A stretch of 64,000 nucleotides of DNA from Vavraia culicis subsp. floridensis (Eukaryota; Microsporidia; Pleistophoridae), in assembly GCF_000192795.1 (NCBI RefSeq), contig NW_007360606.1, positions 99,685-163,684 of the forward strand. The letters run 5' to 3'. The notes below the pieces were generated by a model. That model was not told where the DNA came from. It saw only the letters and a program-made list of their open reading frames with translations, and did not search any database. This document shows, piece after piece, positions 38,724-49,290 of the stretch; the stretch's first letter is position 1; the number at the start of each line of letters is the position of its first letter. Both the position numbers and the translations under genes were made by a program.

Positions 38724-38969
38724 CCACAATCATTACGTAGAAAATACGGCGATAATTACCATTTAATGGTACCTCCGTATCAAAATAAAAATGAGAACGA
38801 TATCGTATATAAGACGGACGCGTTGCAAAAATTGCTGCAAAAACTGTTAAACGAATGCATGGGAGTAGCTGACGGTTTACAGAACAGTTCGTTATTTTTC
38901 AAAGATATTTTGTGGATAATACGGATGTCAGGAAACGATGATAAGGGTTCTAAAAAACGTAGGTTCTAG
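38724..38969 (+). CDS. in-frame continuation after the TAA of the secreted protein
   Basis: Same frame as the preceding gene, 81 codons to the TAG at 38967-38969. The first in-frame ATG is at 38766, giving 67 residues if translated alone. The composition is protein-like: an amphipathic helix (TDALQKLLQKLLNECMGVADGL), a short hydrophobic stretch (LFFKDILWIIRM) and a basic end KKRRF. There is no C-rich signal before the ATG at 38766. It may be the C-terminal part of one 599-codon gene split by a nonsense change or by readthrough, or a separate small gene. Confidence 0.4.
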   Translation, partial: PQSLRRKYGDNYHLMVPPYQNKNENDIVYKTDALQKLLQKLLNECMGVADGLQNSSLFFKDILWIIRMSGNDDKGSKKRRF

Positions 38970-40077
38970 TGCTTGAAACGATTGAAATGAATGCTAGTTT
39001 TATTAGTAACAGGTGCTATGATGCATTCTGATCACACACCTATTCGATTAAACGTATTCATTATCGGTTCTGGGTGTGTATTTGTTATTCACTGCCAGAT
39101 CGTTGGTTGTTGTCATTCTCAGCAGTTTTTTGGTCGCTGCCCTTTTAATAGCATCTTTTTACCGATTACCATATTATTGTTGAATACAACTTTAATTCAA
39201 AACTTGTTAACTTGATAGGCACTCTCACACGATACAAGCCTCGCAAATCGGGTTCATCCTCGTTTATTAACGCATCCACACGTATGATGTACGTTTTATC
39301 AACAAAGCATTTCAGTCTGTCCTTCGATCATCAGGGCTCTGAGAGAACCACGTACCGTTTCTAATAGTAACAATCTAATACTGAGTCTACATGATACTAC
39401 TCGTAGCTAATAATGAAATAATCATCAGATACGTATGACAACACTATTTCACGTCAAAGTTAGTCTTCCGAACCCTGCTGAACATCATAAACAAGGAAAA
39501 ACAGCCGAGAAATAAATTAATTGTTGTGAATGAGAGCCACTACACATACTATTAATTGATAAGCCTCGATATTGCTCCAAACAGTGATGAATTCCAAACA
39601 CACAGTTAAAAGCGTTGATGACAATTCCAACAACAATAATTTTGCACATAACATTATCAGCTGTACCATGTTATCAAAGATTTTGATTTGGAAGAAGCTT
39701 ACGTGTGCTCCACAGGACATAAAGGCAGGAGCGATCATGACAAAAAATATGTTTATTCTGCACAATGCCAAAGCTACATTTTATTGCTACACAATCGGAA
39801 GCTTTGGACCGTTAACAGGAAAGTATTGACGTAAGAGCCAACGAGTCAGTCATTAAAAACGATCATAGCAAAAGCGCTTACCAACAAATACTTTAAGGTA
39901 TAGACTAGTCCAGCCGAGATTAATGCAATACAAAACAAATCTTGCTAACAATTCATTCGCCATTTTTTATTTAGATGGATTGGTCATCTCATTTGTTGCC
40001 TGTGCATTTCTTAGTAGCAATCATTTCGTTTTATCTAACGGACTTTTAACCGAATAAGCAATCTTTGTGCCACAGTC
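38970..40077. other. intergenic, 1.1 kb
   Basis: AT-rich; open frames at 38991-39215, 39517-39771 and 39572-39829 lack signals. Nothing recognised. Confidence 0.45.
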
Positions 40078-41685
40078 TTACTTGAACAAATCAGGATATT
40101 CTTTTACACACATATCCTGCACCCGTAACAAAACAAGCGCTTGTATGGCTGCCTCGACATCACCCTTAACACCGCTCAGGTCTCTTGCCATCTCAAAATA
40201 CTTCACACACTCATTGTCATTTCTTTTCATCAGATAGTTTCCCAGTATTATACACGGTTTCATAAATGTCTTGTCAATCTCGAGACACTTCAATATGTCT
40301 TCCTTTACACCCTCTTCGTTCTTTTCTGCCCTCAGCATTGCTCGGAAGAGGTATGCTCTGGGATCTTCTTTATCTATACCTTGCATCCTGATGATAAGAT
40401 CTGGAACCGCATCGTACTTTTTTATGAGGAAGTAAAACTCGCATGCAAGCGACATCAGCGCAATTGTCTCCATTTTCAAATCTTTCAGTATTTTCTCAAC
40501 CCTGTTATATTCTTTATTTTGTATCAAATCGCAAATTCTCAATATGTAAAACTGATCAGGATAGCTTTTTAGTCCTTTGTCAAGGCATTTTAGATAGTTC
40601 ATGTCGTTCAGCTGCAGATAAATCAAAGTGCTGTAGAACAACACGCTTAAATCGCTTTCTCTTTTTTTCATCAGCGTGAGAAATTCTCTACTAATTTTCC
40701 GTCCACCCAATAAAACTGTAAGATATTCTCTCAGTATGGCTGAGTAATAAAACACGTCATTTTTTATGATTGACAGCGCACGTTCATTATTTCCCTTGAG
40801 ATGTTCGATGCTTGCTTTTATGAACAAAACGAGGCTGTTCTTCTCCTTGGATGCGTATATCTGCTTGTAATTCTCATATCGTAATTTTTTGTGATTTATT
40901 TCACCGGTTTGTTCATCAATTACTTCAGTGGTACCTAAATTCGACGTAGCATACATTTTATTTCTGCTTTCAGCTTCCATAATTCCATGTTCGTCTCCGG
41001 TCTGATCTCCGGCTTCTTCCCCGCCGCTACTGACCTCTTCTGAAAGCTTTTGTGCGATTTCCCCTTCTTGCTCGGCATTCTCAACAGTACCTTCCACCCC
41101 ATGCTTCACAAACAGCTTGCTCACATCAGGAAATGTTTCAAAATATTCCTCAACGTTGATTTTTGACGGGAATACATTTTTCCTATCCATTACGTTCTCC
41201 ACCTCCTTCTCAACGATACTTTCCAGCGCACTTTTGCCCAGGCTGCCATACTGACTACCATCCAGGAACCCGGCGATAAACGCATCACTCACACTCTCCA
41301 ATAGCATTTCCAGCGACTTGTGTATTTCGTAGCGCCTTTTCAAAACTCTCGCATTTTTTCTATCAAGAGCCAAAAATCTGTTGGTATAGATCAGTGCTTC
41401 CTCGTAGTTTCTTAGAAGAATGTATGTCAATGAAATATTGTTTAGGATATTCAGATGTTCACCATCGCAGGTTCTTGTATACGAAAGAGCAATAAGATAT
41501 TTCTCGAGTGCGCTCGCGTATTCCTTGTTCTTGTAGTGCAAATTGCCCTCCTCTTTGATCGAAACACCGAGTGCCAGCCTTTTTCTTTCCCGGTATTTTT
41601 TGTAGCCATAATAGAACAGAGCCGCTGTTACCGTGGTGAGTGCAGTAAAAACGAACGCGCCAAGCTTTTTGTTACCATTCGTCAT
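40078..41685 (-). CDS. TOM70: TOM70-like import receptor of the mitosome
   Basis: 535 residues. An N-terminal membrane anchor at about 9-27 (GAFVFTALTTVTAALFYYGY) is followed by a basic stretch KKYRERKR, as in an N-anchored outer-membrane receptor. TPR repeats follow: IKEEGNLHYKNKEYASALEKYLIAL and HLNILNNISLTYILLRNYEEALIYTNRFL (the clamp TPRs), then KNARVLKRRYEIHKSLEMLLESVSDAFIAGFLDG, which is characteristic of Tom70, and more TPRs in the C-terminal half. An acidic linker lies near 200-260. Tom70 recognises precursor proteins and Hsp70/90 clients; microsporidia keep it on mitosomes. GGG on the plus strand at 41691-41693, 5 bases before the ATG, supports the start. Firm. Confidence 0.88.
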   Translation of the reverse strand: MTNGNKKLGAFVFTALTTVTAALFYYGYKKYRERKRLALGVSIKEEGNLHYKNKEYASALEKYLIALSYTRTCDGEHLNILNNISLTYILLRNYEEALIYTNRFLALDRKNARVLKRRYEIHKSLEMLLESVSDAFIAGFLDGSQYGSLGKSALESIVEKEVENVMDRKNVFPSKINVEEYFETFPDVSKLFVKHGVEGTVENAEQEGEIAQKLSEEVSSGGEEAGDQTGDEHGIMEAESRNKMYATSNLGTTEVIDEQTGEINHKKLRYENYKQIYASKEKNSLVLFIKASIEHLKGNNERALSIIKNDVFYYSAILREYLTVLLGGRKISREFLTLMKKRESDLSVLFYSTLIYLQLNDMNYLKCLDKGLKSYPDQFYILRICDLIQNKEYNRVEKILKDLKMETIALMSLACEFYFLIKKYDAVPDLIIRMQGIDKEDPRAYLFRAMLRAEKNEEGVKEDILKCLEIDKTFMKPCIILGNYLMKRNDNECVKYFEMARDLSGVKGDVEAAIQALVLLRVQDMCVKEYPDLFK

Positions 41686-42351
41686 TTTAAGGGTGTCTAA
41701 ATTTTACGTATTGTGTGTTCGAGGATGGATCAACAGGGAGATCGCATTTTACAGCGGTGAGAGAATGGTTAATACATCAAAAAAGGCTTTTACACGTAAA
41801 CAAGAAAGAAAAAGATTGTGGTGCATCTTTCTGCGCCAGGTAATTGAACAATAACGCTCTCTGATTTTGACGTAAACCGGGATATGCGACTAGTCAGTGT
41901 ATACACGCTAAAACGGGAGTATTCAGTGGGAAGAACAGTACTTTCCAAGAATTTATCGCAGTGAATGTACATTCATTGCTTTATCATGTAATATTTACCA
42001 TAATTGATAGATCATATAAATAAAAAGATACCTTAGGACCTGTTGGTGAGGAGATTCCCTGTTTCATCTGACTGTAATTACGGCCAGAGGGAGTTTAAAT
42101 TTAGAAACATTTCGGCTAAAGAGACGTATACACGCTCCTTTGGTGGAATAATGCTAGTATTTGACCGAAAAAAAGACTTACAGTGTATTAACGGAACACA
42201 GGGTAGCTCGGTCGCAAAAGTCCGTGTGATAACATACCATGCCTTCAGCTCCTAAAGGAGTCTTACCATAACTTAGAAGGAAGGTGTTGCGTTATCTACA
42301 GCTAACGCGTAGTGTTGATGTTTCCAATGGCTCCGAATGATAAATACGAAT
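41686..42351. other. intergenic, about 0.7 kb
   Basis: No gene recognised; frames at 41633-41854, 41790-41972 and 42043-42255 lack family resemblance. Confidence 0.45.
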
Positions 42352-43881
42352 TTATTCACGATTTCTTTCTCGTTGTTTGCACTTTATCAGCCCATCACAC
42401 TTAATAATCATTGAAGCAGCCTCAACTGCTGCTGTGAAAATCCTTCTCTTGATCCTAAGGCTCTCCACAACACTCCTTTCCTTCATGCAACCTGCGTCTC
42501 CCTTTTCTACATCCACACCATAAGTGCGCCGTCCCTTGGCGTGCAACGCCCTCAATTTCGCTTTAATTGCCTCTCCATCAAAACCGCCATTCTCCGCAAT
42601 TATCTGCGGTATCTTCTGAACCGCGTTAGCAAACGCCAGGATCGCTGCGCTCTCCTTTCCCTCCGTTCTCATGGCAACATTGTTGACAGCAAGTGCCACC
42701 TCCATCTCGGTTGCTCCGCCACCATAGACCAACTTTTTCTCTGTTTTGACCCGCATCAGCACACAAAGCGCATCATGTACGCTCCTTTCTGCCTCGTCGA
42801 GTACCTCAGCAGTGGATCCTTTGAGTACGATCGTGCACGCCCCCTTCTTCAGCCCAGAGAACTTTACCATAACCTTTTCTCCTACATGCACGTTCTCTAT
42901 CATCTCGCAACCGCCAATACAGTCGTTCAACGAGTCAAACGTGCTCATGATCTTGGCCCCCAACACGTTCGCTAACCGTTCCACACCCTCAAAGTCAGCG
43001 TGCTCAACCGCAACTACATTCTTTTCTCTGAACAGCTGCAAGAAGTAATCATAGATTATTTGCCTGTTCACAAACACGTCTATACCATTCTCAGCACCAA
43101 CTATCTTCTCCACCTTTTCCTGCATTCGCTGTCGCTCCACATCTTCAATCTGCGATAGCTCGCTCACGCTGCGCACATTCACCTGCGCTCCGTTAATTTT
43201 TATCTTGTCGGTGTCCATTGACGTGTTTGCCACAAGAATACGTGGATTCTTCAATGTCGGAACGATGACATCCTTGTCCAGGATGAACCCGTCCACGAGA
43301 TACGACTGCTGCAGCTCGCCCTCGGTCTTTATAATGTTGATCAAATTCAAATCCTCGCGGTCTTCAATCAAGTTTATAGCATTCACACATATCTCCGCAA
43401 ACTTTTGCAGGTCACAACGCAGAATCTTGCTGTTCAACGTTGTCTTAGCTAATGCAACCATATCATCATCCCTCATGACAAAGCATACGCTGTCCAACAC
43501 CTCCAAAGCCTTGGTCAGCGCAATTTCGTATCCCCTGATTATCTGGATGGGATGAATCTCCTCAAGCTTGCTTGCCTCCTCCACCAACAAAGATGCAAGA
43601 ATTGCGATGGTTGTTGTGCCATCGCCCTCCTCCCAGTCCTGGCTGACCGATGCGTTGATCAATATCCGTGCGCTTGCGCTGTCTATCACCAGGTTTTTCA
43701 GGAGCGTCGCTCCATCGTTGGTTACCTTTATTTTGTCCTCACACGTCAGCAGCTTGGTCATTCCAAATGGACCAAGCGTACTTCTTATCAGCGTGTTAAT
43801 CATCGTAGTGCCAATTACGATCGTTTTCCTTGCTTCGGAAGATCGCTGCTCCGTTGCACCGGTGTCGAGATGGTTTTGCAT
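42352..43881 (-). CDS. CCT2: chaperonin CCT subunit beta
   Basis: 509 residues, close to the family length of about 530. The group II chaperonin motifs are present: LIRSTLGPFGMTKLL, VTNDGATLLKNL, the ATPase segment EEGDGTTTIAILA, and GGGATEMEVA. INGAQVNVRSVSELSQIEDVE, FVNRQIIYDYFLQLF and AVEHADFEGVERLANVLGAKI with STAEVLDEAERSVHDALCVL identify the beta subunit. CCT folds actin and tubulin in the cytosol as a ring of eight different subunits. The usual ATP-hydrolysis Asp of the GDGTT motif is present. CCCCC on the coding strand (43885-43889), 3 bases before, supports the ATG. Firm. Confidence 0.93.
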   Translation of the reverse strand: MQNHLDTGATEQRSSEARKTIVIGTTMINTLIRSTLGPFGMTKLLTCEDKIKVTNDGATLLKNLVIDSASARILINASVSQDWEEGDGTTTIAILASLLVEEASKLEEIHPIQIIRGYEIALTKALEVLDSVCFVMRDDDMVALAKTTLNSKILRCDLQKFAEICVNAINLIEDREDLNLINIIKTEGELQQSYLVDGFILDKDVIVPTLKNPRILVANTSMDTDKIKINGAQVNVRSVSELSQIEDVERQRMQEKVEKIVGAENGIDVFVNRQIIYDYFLQLFREKNVVAVEHADFEGVERLANVLGAKIMSTFDSLNDCIGGCEMIENVHVGEKVMVKFSGLKKGACTIVLKGSTAEVLDEAERSVHDALCVLMRVKTEKKLVYGGGATEMEVALAVNNVAMRTEGKESAAILAFANAVQKIPQIIAENGGFDGEAIKAKLRALHAKGRRTYGVDVEKGDAGCMKERSVVESLRIKRRIFTAAVEAASMIIKCDGLIKCKQRERNRE

Positions 43882-44584
43882 ACTGGGGGATGAAATTTTT
43901 TGTAATTTATTCTGTCAGCACGGGGTGGCTAAAACCACGAATAAAAAGGGCAGCCATTCTGCTGCTCTTCGTTGAGAGTGACACAAAAGCGCTTGTTGCC
44001 TTTATTTCTACCACCAATTTCTCGAATGGTGAACTCCTTGGCCTGTACGACCAGAAGATCTGCCAGATACCCTGTCACAATATTTAGTTCATACTCATCG
44101 CTGCGCACATTTACGCCAGGTCACAGAGAAATAGAATGATTTCCTAGCAATAGACAATAACACAGCAGATGCTGCATGGTAATGTGTAAAGATCGGTAAT
44201 ATATTTATTAAAGCGTTATTGAAGACCTAAATGCTGTAACCTTTCGTTTTTACCATAGATTGAGATCTCTTGGACCTGATGTACCATCAAATATGTTCCG
44301 TTGTGTAATCTTCATTCGATGCAATGGTGAGAAGATTCATTACGGTTGGTTTCAGTGAGGGATAGAACACTAGCACTTGTAAGACAACCCGCTGGTCTAC
44401 GAACATACGTAAATTAATATCTGGTGAACAACTACGTGTCTGCACCTGAACATCACGAAATGAATGCTCATGAAGTTTAAAGAATAGAAATGGTGGGATC
44501 AACCCACCGAAATAAAAAATGCTTTCGCAATGAAGGCATTCTCCCATCTGAAGGTACACCAAAGTTTAATGAAGAGTATCATAC
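43882..44584. other. intergenic, about 0.7 kb
   Basis: No gene recognised; frames at 43830-44087 and 44287-44562 lack signals and family resemblance. Confidence 0.45.
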
Positions 44585-45949
44585 TCAATACAGCTGCTGG
44601 TTAAGAACGCTAAGAAAAGCTTGCAGTGCCAGGAACTGTATTTCATTGTCATTTGATCCACACAGCTCTATTAGCTGGTCTTTCACGCCGTAGTTCTCTA
44701 TCAGCCTGCCAATCGATGCATCCACATTGTGAAACATAAGTAGATCGTTGAGCGCCATCACCACATTTTGTCTTTCTCCTCTCTTCAGATACAAACGTAT
44801 TGCTTTTATTATCTCGTGCTTCTTGATCTGCAGCTTGGTCAGATTTACATTCCAAAAACTTTCTTCAAAATGGTAAAGTGTAGGCTCTAAATGACCGCTG
44901 TAAAGCTCCTTCAAGTAATTTTCAACCGATGAAACGTTTTTTATCTTTTTCATTATGTAGTTATAAAGCTCCTTCTTGTTGTGGCTGTATTCAAGATCCT
45001 CTGACTTCCTGTTCAGCATTATCTTGCTGGTGTTGAGCATTAGATGCAGATTCTTCAGCGAAATGAACAGATCGTGTTTTTTTATGTTCATAAAGATCAG
45101 GCACGCCATCCGGAAGATCTTATCCAACGAGTCCTTCTTAATTTTGTTCGCTAGAGCACCGATCAAGTCCACAGGATTTAACTTCTCAAAAACCTCTTTG
45201 GTAAACGAAAGTAACCAAAATAAGAAAAGCGTGTTATAACACAAATCATCCGTCTCTACAAAGGATAATAGCCTGTGTTGGACTTCAACATCAGAAATAA
45301 AAAGCACACGAAAGTCCTCAATCTTTCTACGCTGGTTGTATCGTTTAGAATACGGTAGAAACTTTGAACTGTCAAAAACGGCACTACAATCATCCATAGT
45401 TTCCTCATAGCACATGTCAACGCCTGTTTCTGTTGGCTGATAGCCTGAAATGCGTATATTTAGTAGGTTAATGTCATCGGCTGTAACATCTTTTTGCTGG
45501 TCATTCGAACCGAAGCTCATGCGTTCTTTATCTGTAAGAACAACGGATTTGCTTAAGTCCGTGCACAATTCCTCGTCTACTTCTTCATTCAGCAAATTTT
45601 CCAGGAAGAAATTGCGCAGACATTTAAGTAAAAAACCTACGATTTCATGATCCTGTTCAGTGATGAGCGTACTACGAACAAATTGCCAAAATAACGAGTT
45701 AGGACTGTCTCTTAACGTATTGGTGTGCACTTTGCATGCTATTTCGATGCTCTTCATCTTCAAATAAAAGTCCTTTTCATCACACAACCGCAAAAGATCA
45801 TCGAGTGGTATGTCGTTTTGTCTTTTCATTAGGTAAATACGTCGCTTGTCAAGATCATCAAATGAAAATATGTCAGTTGCGCTCAGTTCATCCTCATTTT
45901 GTGTGTTTATACCCTCAAGAGATTCCTCAATTTCAGAAAGTCTTTCCAT
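44585..45949 (-). CDS. VMA13: V-type ATPase subunit H (Vma13)
   Basis: 454 residues (yeast 478). The protein is all-helical with HEAT/armadillo-like repeats. The C-terminal domain carries the family signature: FEESFWNVNLTKLQIKKHEIIKAI, LKRGERQNVVMALNDLLMFHNVDASIGRLIENYGVKDQLIEL, and NEIQFLALQAFLSVL at the end, matching the conserved region after WRxN in subunit H. Subunit H sits on the V1 sector and silences ATP hydrolysis when V1 detaches. An acidic insertion with Cys near 180-200 is lineage-specific. GGG on the plus strand at 45955-45957, 5 bases before the ATG, supports the start. Good confidence. Confidence 0.85.
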   Translation of the reverse strand: MERLSEIEESLEGINTQNEDELSATDIFSFDDLDKRRIYLMKRQNDIPLDDLLRLCDEKDFYLKMKSIEIACKVHTNTLRDSPNSLFWQFVRSTLITEQDHEIVGFLLKCLRNFFLENLLNEEVDEELCTDLSKSVVLTDKERMSFGSNDQQKDVTADDINLLNIRISGYQPTETGVDMCYEETMDDCSAVFDSSKFLPYSKRYNQRRKIEDFRVLFISDVEVQHRLLSFVETDDLCYNTLFLFWLLSFTKEVFEKLNPVDLIGALANKIKKDSLDKIFRMACLIFMNIKKHDLFISLKNLHLMLNTSKIMLNRKSEDLEYSHNKKELYNYIMKKIKNVSSVENYLKELYSGHLEPTLYHFEESFWNVNLTKLQIKKHEIIKAIRLYLKRGERQNVVMALNDLLMFHNVDASIGRLIENYGVKDQLIELCGSNDNEIQFLALQAFLSVLNQQLY

Positions 45950-46442
45950 TTTCTGGGTATGTAAAATCGAACAATTTAATCCATTATGATAATTCTGAGA
46001 TTAATTGAAGCCTTTTGACCAAGATATATTACGATCAAAAATTAAGTAATTTATGATTCTCTCACATTGACAACATTTTTAGCCTGTTTACCGCCATATA
46101 ACCTGTTATTTATTCTGTATGTTCTCCCGTAACTCCACGCTTTTCTACCAACCAAACACACACAGCATCATTGATAGCATCTGTCTAAAAACACTGCGTA
46201 CGTGTGGTGGAAATACATCATTAAAAGCCAAAAAAGGCTTATCAATCGTCCCAAACAGAATCACTTATGTGTGACATGTCGCGAGCGCAGGATCAAGTTA
46301 AATGAAGTTAATTGACTCCACAATGTTCTCTTTTAAATAAAATATGACACTACAGATCTGATGATCGAAAAGAGCAGACATTTAAGTCAGAGATATGTCT
46401 CAATACTAGGTAATCATCTCTTCATGTGCTTACTAATACCTT
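45950..46442. other. intergenic, about 0.5 kb
   Basis: AT-rich; nothing recognised. Confidence 0.5.
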
Positions 46443-47228
46443 TTATTGAATCATTTGTCTTCCATTTATGACCACGAACCTTTCCAAATTTAGTCTTTTA
46501 CGATAAATTTTAAGGACCAATAAAAAAAGAAGACAGATCGTGACAAGTAATAGAACCAGGATAAACCTGTCTTTTAGACCCCCATACTTGGATGGAACCT
46601 TTTCTATTTCTTTGTTAGCCATTCGAAGATTATTATTGGTCTCATCAACGAGATAGTCGATTCTGTCTATCATGTTGGAATGACTGGCAATTATTGTCTT
46701 CATCTCAAGTAATACCGAGGTTATGAAGTACAACGACGAGCGTATGCTTTCTATATCGTTCTGTTTCTTCTGGCAAATGAGTTTCTGTGGTTGGTTATGG
46801 CTGGGTTGGAACGGCCGCGTATCTTCTAGATCATCGAAAATTTGCAAATTTTTTATTTTTCTGAGATATTTCTGTTGCATTTCCCTGTATTCTACCAGCA
46901 GGGAATGCACTATCTGTGCGAAATGGTCTTTCATTCGCCTTTTCAGCACCAGCGTGCATTCAAGCGCATTAATTTCCTTCAGATAGTTTTCTAGCCGAAC
47001 AATAAGAATGCGTATTTCGCTCTTTACCTTATTAATCTCTTCCCTCTTTTGTTTTCTTTTCGAGAAACTCGGCAAACATTGCCGTTCCTGGAGTAACTTC
47101 AGGTTGAAAAGCTGTTTGGTGGTGTAATCCACCGACTCCTTAATTTTTATTGGGAGTAATATTGGGACGAACACGGCGGTAGGTGCATTCCTTTTCTCGA
47201 TGTATTTCAGTGTGAGGTCATTCAACAT
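46443..47228 (-). CDS. TLG2: Qa-SNARE of the Tlg2/syntaxin-16 type
   Basis: 261 residues. The start MLNDLTLKYIEKRN mirrors the Tlg2/syntaxin-16 N-peptide (MFRDRTNLFLSYRR type), which binds the Sec1/Munc18 partner. Coiled-coil helices follow (REEINKVKSEIRILIVRLENYLKE, LLVEYREMQQKYLRKI). The SNARE motif near 165-222 contains MKTIIASHSNMIDRIDYLVDETNNNLRMANKEIEK, with the zero-layer Gln expected near the MIDRIDY segment, and ends in a tail anchor RFILVLLLVTICLLFLLVLKI. Tlg2 drives fusion at endosome/trans-Golgi membranes. The frame extends upstream to 47294 by a TTG; the ATG at 47228 gives the conserved N-peptide and is preferred. Confidence 0.75.
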   Translation of the reverse strand: MLNDLTLKYIEKRNAPTAVFVPILLPIKIKESVDYTTKQLFNLKLLQERQCLPSFSKRKQKREEINKVKSEIRILIVRLENYLKEINALECTLVLKRRMKDHFAQIVHSLLVEYREMQQKYLRKIKNLQIFDDLEDTRPFQPSHNQPQKLICQKKQNDIESIRSSLYFITSVLLEMKTIIASHSNMIDRIDYLVDETNNNLRMANKEIEKVPSKYGGLKDRFILVLLLVTICLLFLLVLKIYRKRLNLERFVVINGRQMIQ

Positions 47229-48168
47229 GTGCCAGAGAGAGAATTGTTGTTTAAGCAGATTTCTGAAACAAAATTGCTTCACTGCGAATCGCAAAATGTT
47301 CTAAAACAAAAAAGCAGCTTTCAGGAAACGATGTAACGATATTTCTTAACTACTTTAATTTTATTTCCGTCACACGATTCAGAAACACCGCATGGCATTC
47401 GATTGATTCTAAATTATCGGCTGCTTGTTTCCAACTCGGTGTGTAAAATACGAAGAACCGAAAATAAATAAGAAAGAGAGCAACAGCTTGGTTGTAAAGA
47501 ATGCTTCAATGCCAATCTAAATTATCGGCTGCTCGCCATGAGGATCGTGCTGCTACAATAACTTACTTGAGGTTTATCCATAGACGCATCGCAAAAGGTC
47601 TGTATTTGTTGTCGATCAAAGACGCTCCTCAATGTACATTGAACCAAATCGAACATGTCCATGTTAGAAATGTTATCATTTATACCATCGGCAGTTCCTC
47701 TTGATCGATTTTCCTGGAATAAAACTCATTCGTATTATTCGATGCAGACAAGTTTTAATAACCGTGCAAAAAGCTTTGTTTACTGGAGTTGAAGCATGTT
47801 TTAGCGTGGTTAATTCTTAGGTTAGCACGTGTTATGTTCATTTGTGATACTGCATCTAACGACAAAAAACATGTTGGACATCATATATGATCAAATAACC
47901 GTGTTTACACAGACCATAATGCTTTGTTCCCGTGCCTTTTATAATTACCTAAAGTATTTTTATTCCCTAACACACATCAGCGTACTCAGGCCGACGTACT
48001 TACCCCTCACACAGCACAACCCTGAAGATTACAAGAGTAACCTGAGTATCAAATTTAGTTAAATTTATCAAATATGCTTTTGGACATTGGGCACATCACA
48101 AACACGATAAAATAGCCTTCATAAACTATATTTCCTCAAGTTACGGATGCTATTTATCACGTTGTATC
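47229..48168. other. intergenic, about 0.9 kb, one weak gene candidate
   Basis: Mostly AT-rich. Holds the 63-codon frame at 47871-48062 described separately and two overlapping spurious frames at 47501-47704. Confidence 0.45.
47871..48062 (+). CDS. possible small protein, 63 residues
   Basis: ATG-initiated frame with protein-like sequence: an amphipathic or weakly hydrophobic helix (IIYDQITVFTQTIMLCSRAFYNYLKYFYSL) followed by RPTYLPLTQHNPEDYK. It could be a tail-less membrane-associated peptide. No C-rich signal and no family recognised. It converges on the CDS1 gene, about 100 bases from its stop. Kept at low confidence. Confidence 0.28.
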   Translation: MLDIIYDQITVFTQTIMLCSRAFYNYLKYFYSLTHISVLRPTYLPLTQHNPEDYKSNLSIKFS

Positions 48169-49290
48169 CTACTCTATCATGTATCTTGCAATATTTAGCA
48201 CCAATTTTCTCATTTCATCCGTGTTATAGCTGTAAATAATCGTATCGGTGAGCTGATCAACCGTGGTTTTGCGTTTTAAAACAAACGCACTGATATAGTA
48301 CCTCGTAAAAATGCCCATCAGCAGTTGACAATCAATCCTGTCTGTTATTCCGCCGTGCCCCGGCAAGTATGTGGCGAAATCTTTCATTTTGAACAATCGC
48401 TTGAACGCGCTCGCCAATAAACCGCCAAAGGGTGCAACAAATGAGGCAAAGAGAATAAGAACAACGGAGTGAAGATATATCGTAGGAATCTTGAATTTGG
48501 TAACTGTTTTGGCAAGAATTGTGGCATCGTATACACCATCATAGACATTGAACCGCAGTTTCAGGTAAATACTGAGCAGCCCGACAATGACCGTGAAGAT
48601 AAAACCGCCTATGAGGCCTTCTCTCGTTTTGTTGGGGCTCAACTTGATCAACTGTGTTCTGCCAATGAGCTTGCCTGTGATATATGCGAAAATATCGTTT
48701 GTAGCTACCAGCACCACAGGATACAGGAACCAGAATTTTCCGATTTTTATATTTCTGAAGACACAGTGGGCAGGAAAATTGATCATCATTATTGCGAAGT
48801 GTGTGATAGAAAACTGCAAGAACTGCTTTCTCAACACACCTCTCCGTAAATTTAGGATGAAATACACAATGCCCAGAATATACAGACTAAAACATAAGAA
48901 CGCGTGAGTAACTGGAAAATCAAGCGACTGCAAGAATAGGTAGAACGGCCGTGCAATCGATTTGGAGAAGAACAGGTCTGACACAGTTATAAAGTACCAC
49001 AACAAGTATTTGAAGCGGTATCTTTTCCTCAGATTTTCTTCTTTTATCGCAATCACCTCGTTAAGCGCAAAACTCTTGAGAACGAATACAAACAAATACA
49101 CCGCAACATTATCCTTCAGCACAACGTGCAGTACTGCAAGCATAATTGCCGTTGCATATGTTCTTTTCAGCAATGTCCTACTCACCATTATATTTTGGAA
49201 GAAATCTGCCATGTCTGCTGATTTATTTTTTATTGCCTTTACTTGTCTCAGGAGTGTGCGTTTCAGAACATTGGCTTTTACAGGATTCAT
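48169..49290 (-). CDS. CDS1: phosphatidate cytidylyltransferase (CDP-diacylglycerol synthase)
   Basis: 373 residues, polytopic, with about eight hydrophobic segments. Converts phosphatidic acid and CTP to CDP-diacylglycerol, the precursor of phosphatidylinositol, in the ER. The hallmark region is complete: NDIFAYITGKLIGRTQLIKLSPNKTREGLIGG in the middle (catalytic Asp in NDIFAY; S-NKT-EG-GG) and the C-terminal signature LPGHGGITDRIDCQLLMG with the metal-binding Asp pair. The eukaryotic type (yeast Cds1, 457 residues) is shortened at the N-terminus. The frame is open to a GTG at 49353; the first ATG is 49290 and gives a normal N-terminus. Microsporidia need this to build PI-derived GPI anchors, which fits the GAA1-like protein nearby. 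Firm. Confidence 0.92.
   Translation of the reverse strand: MNPVKANVLKRTLLRQVKAIKNKSADMADFFQNIMVSRTLLKRTYATAIMLAVLHVVLKDNVAVYLFVFVLKSFALNEVIAIKEENLRKRYRFKYLLWYFITVSDLFFSKSIARPFYLFLQSLDFPVTHAFLCFSLYILGIVYFILNLRRGVLRKQFLQFSITHFAIMMINFPAHCVFRNIKIGKFWFLYPVVLVATNDIFAYITGKLIGRTQLIKLSPNKTREGLIGGFIFTVIVGLLSIYLKLRFNVYDGVYDATILAKTVTKFKIPTIYLHSVVLILFASFVAPFGGLLASAFKRLFKMKDFATYLPGHGGITDRIDCQLLMGIFTRYYISAFVLKRKTTVDQLTDTIIYSYNTDEMRKLVLNIARYMIE

Noticed and set aside
39230..39290. GGGTTCATCCTC considered as a tRNA T-arm
   Set aside because: Wrong bases at the conserved T-loop positions and no acceptor stem.
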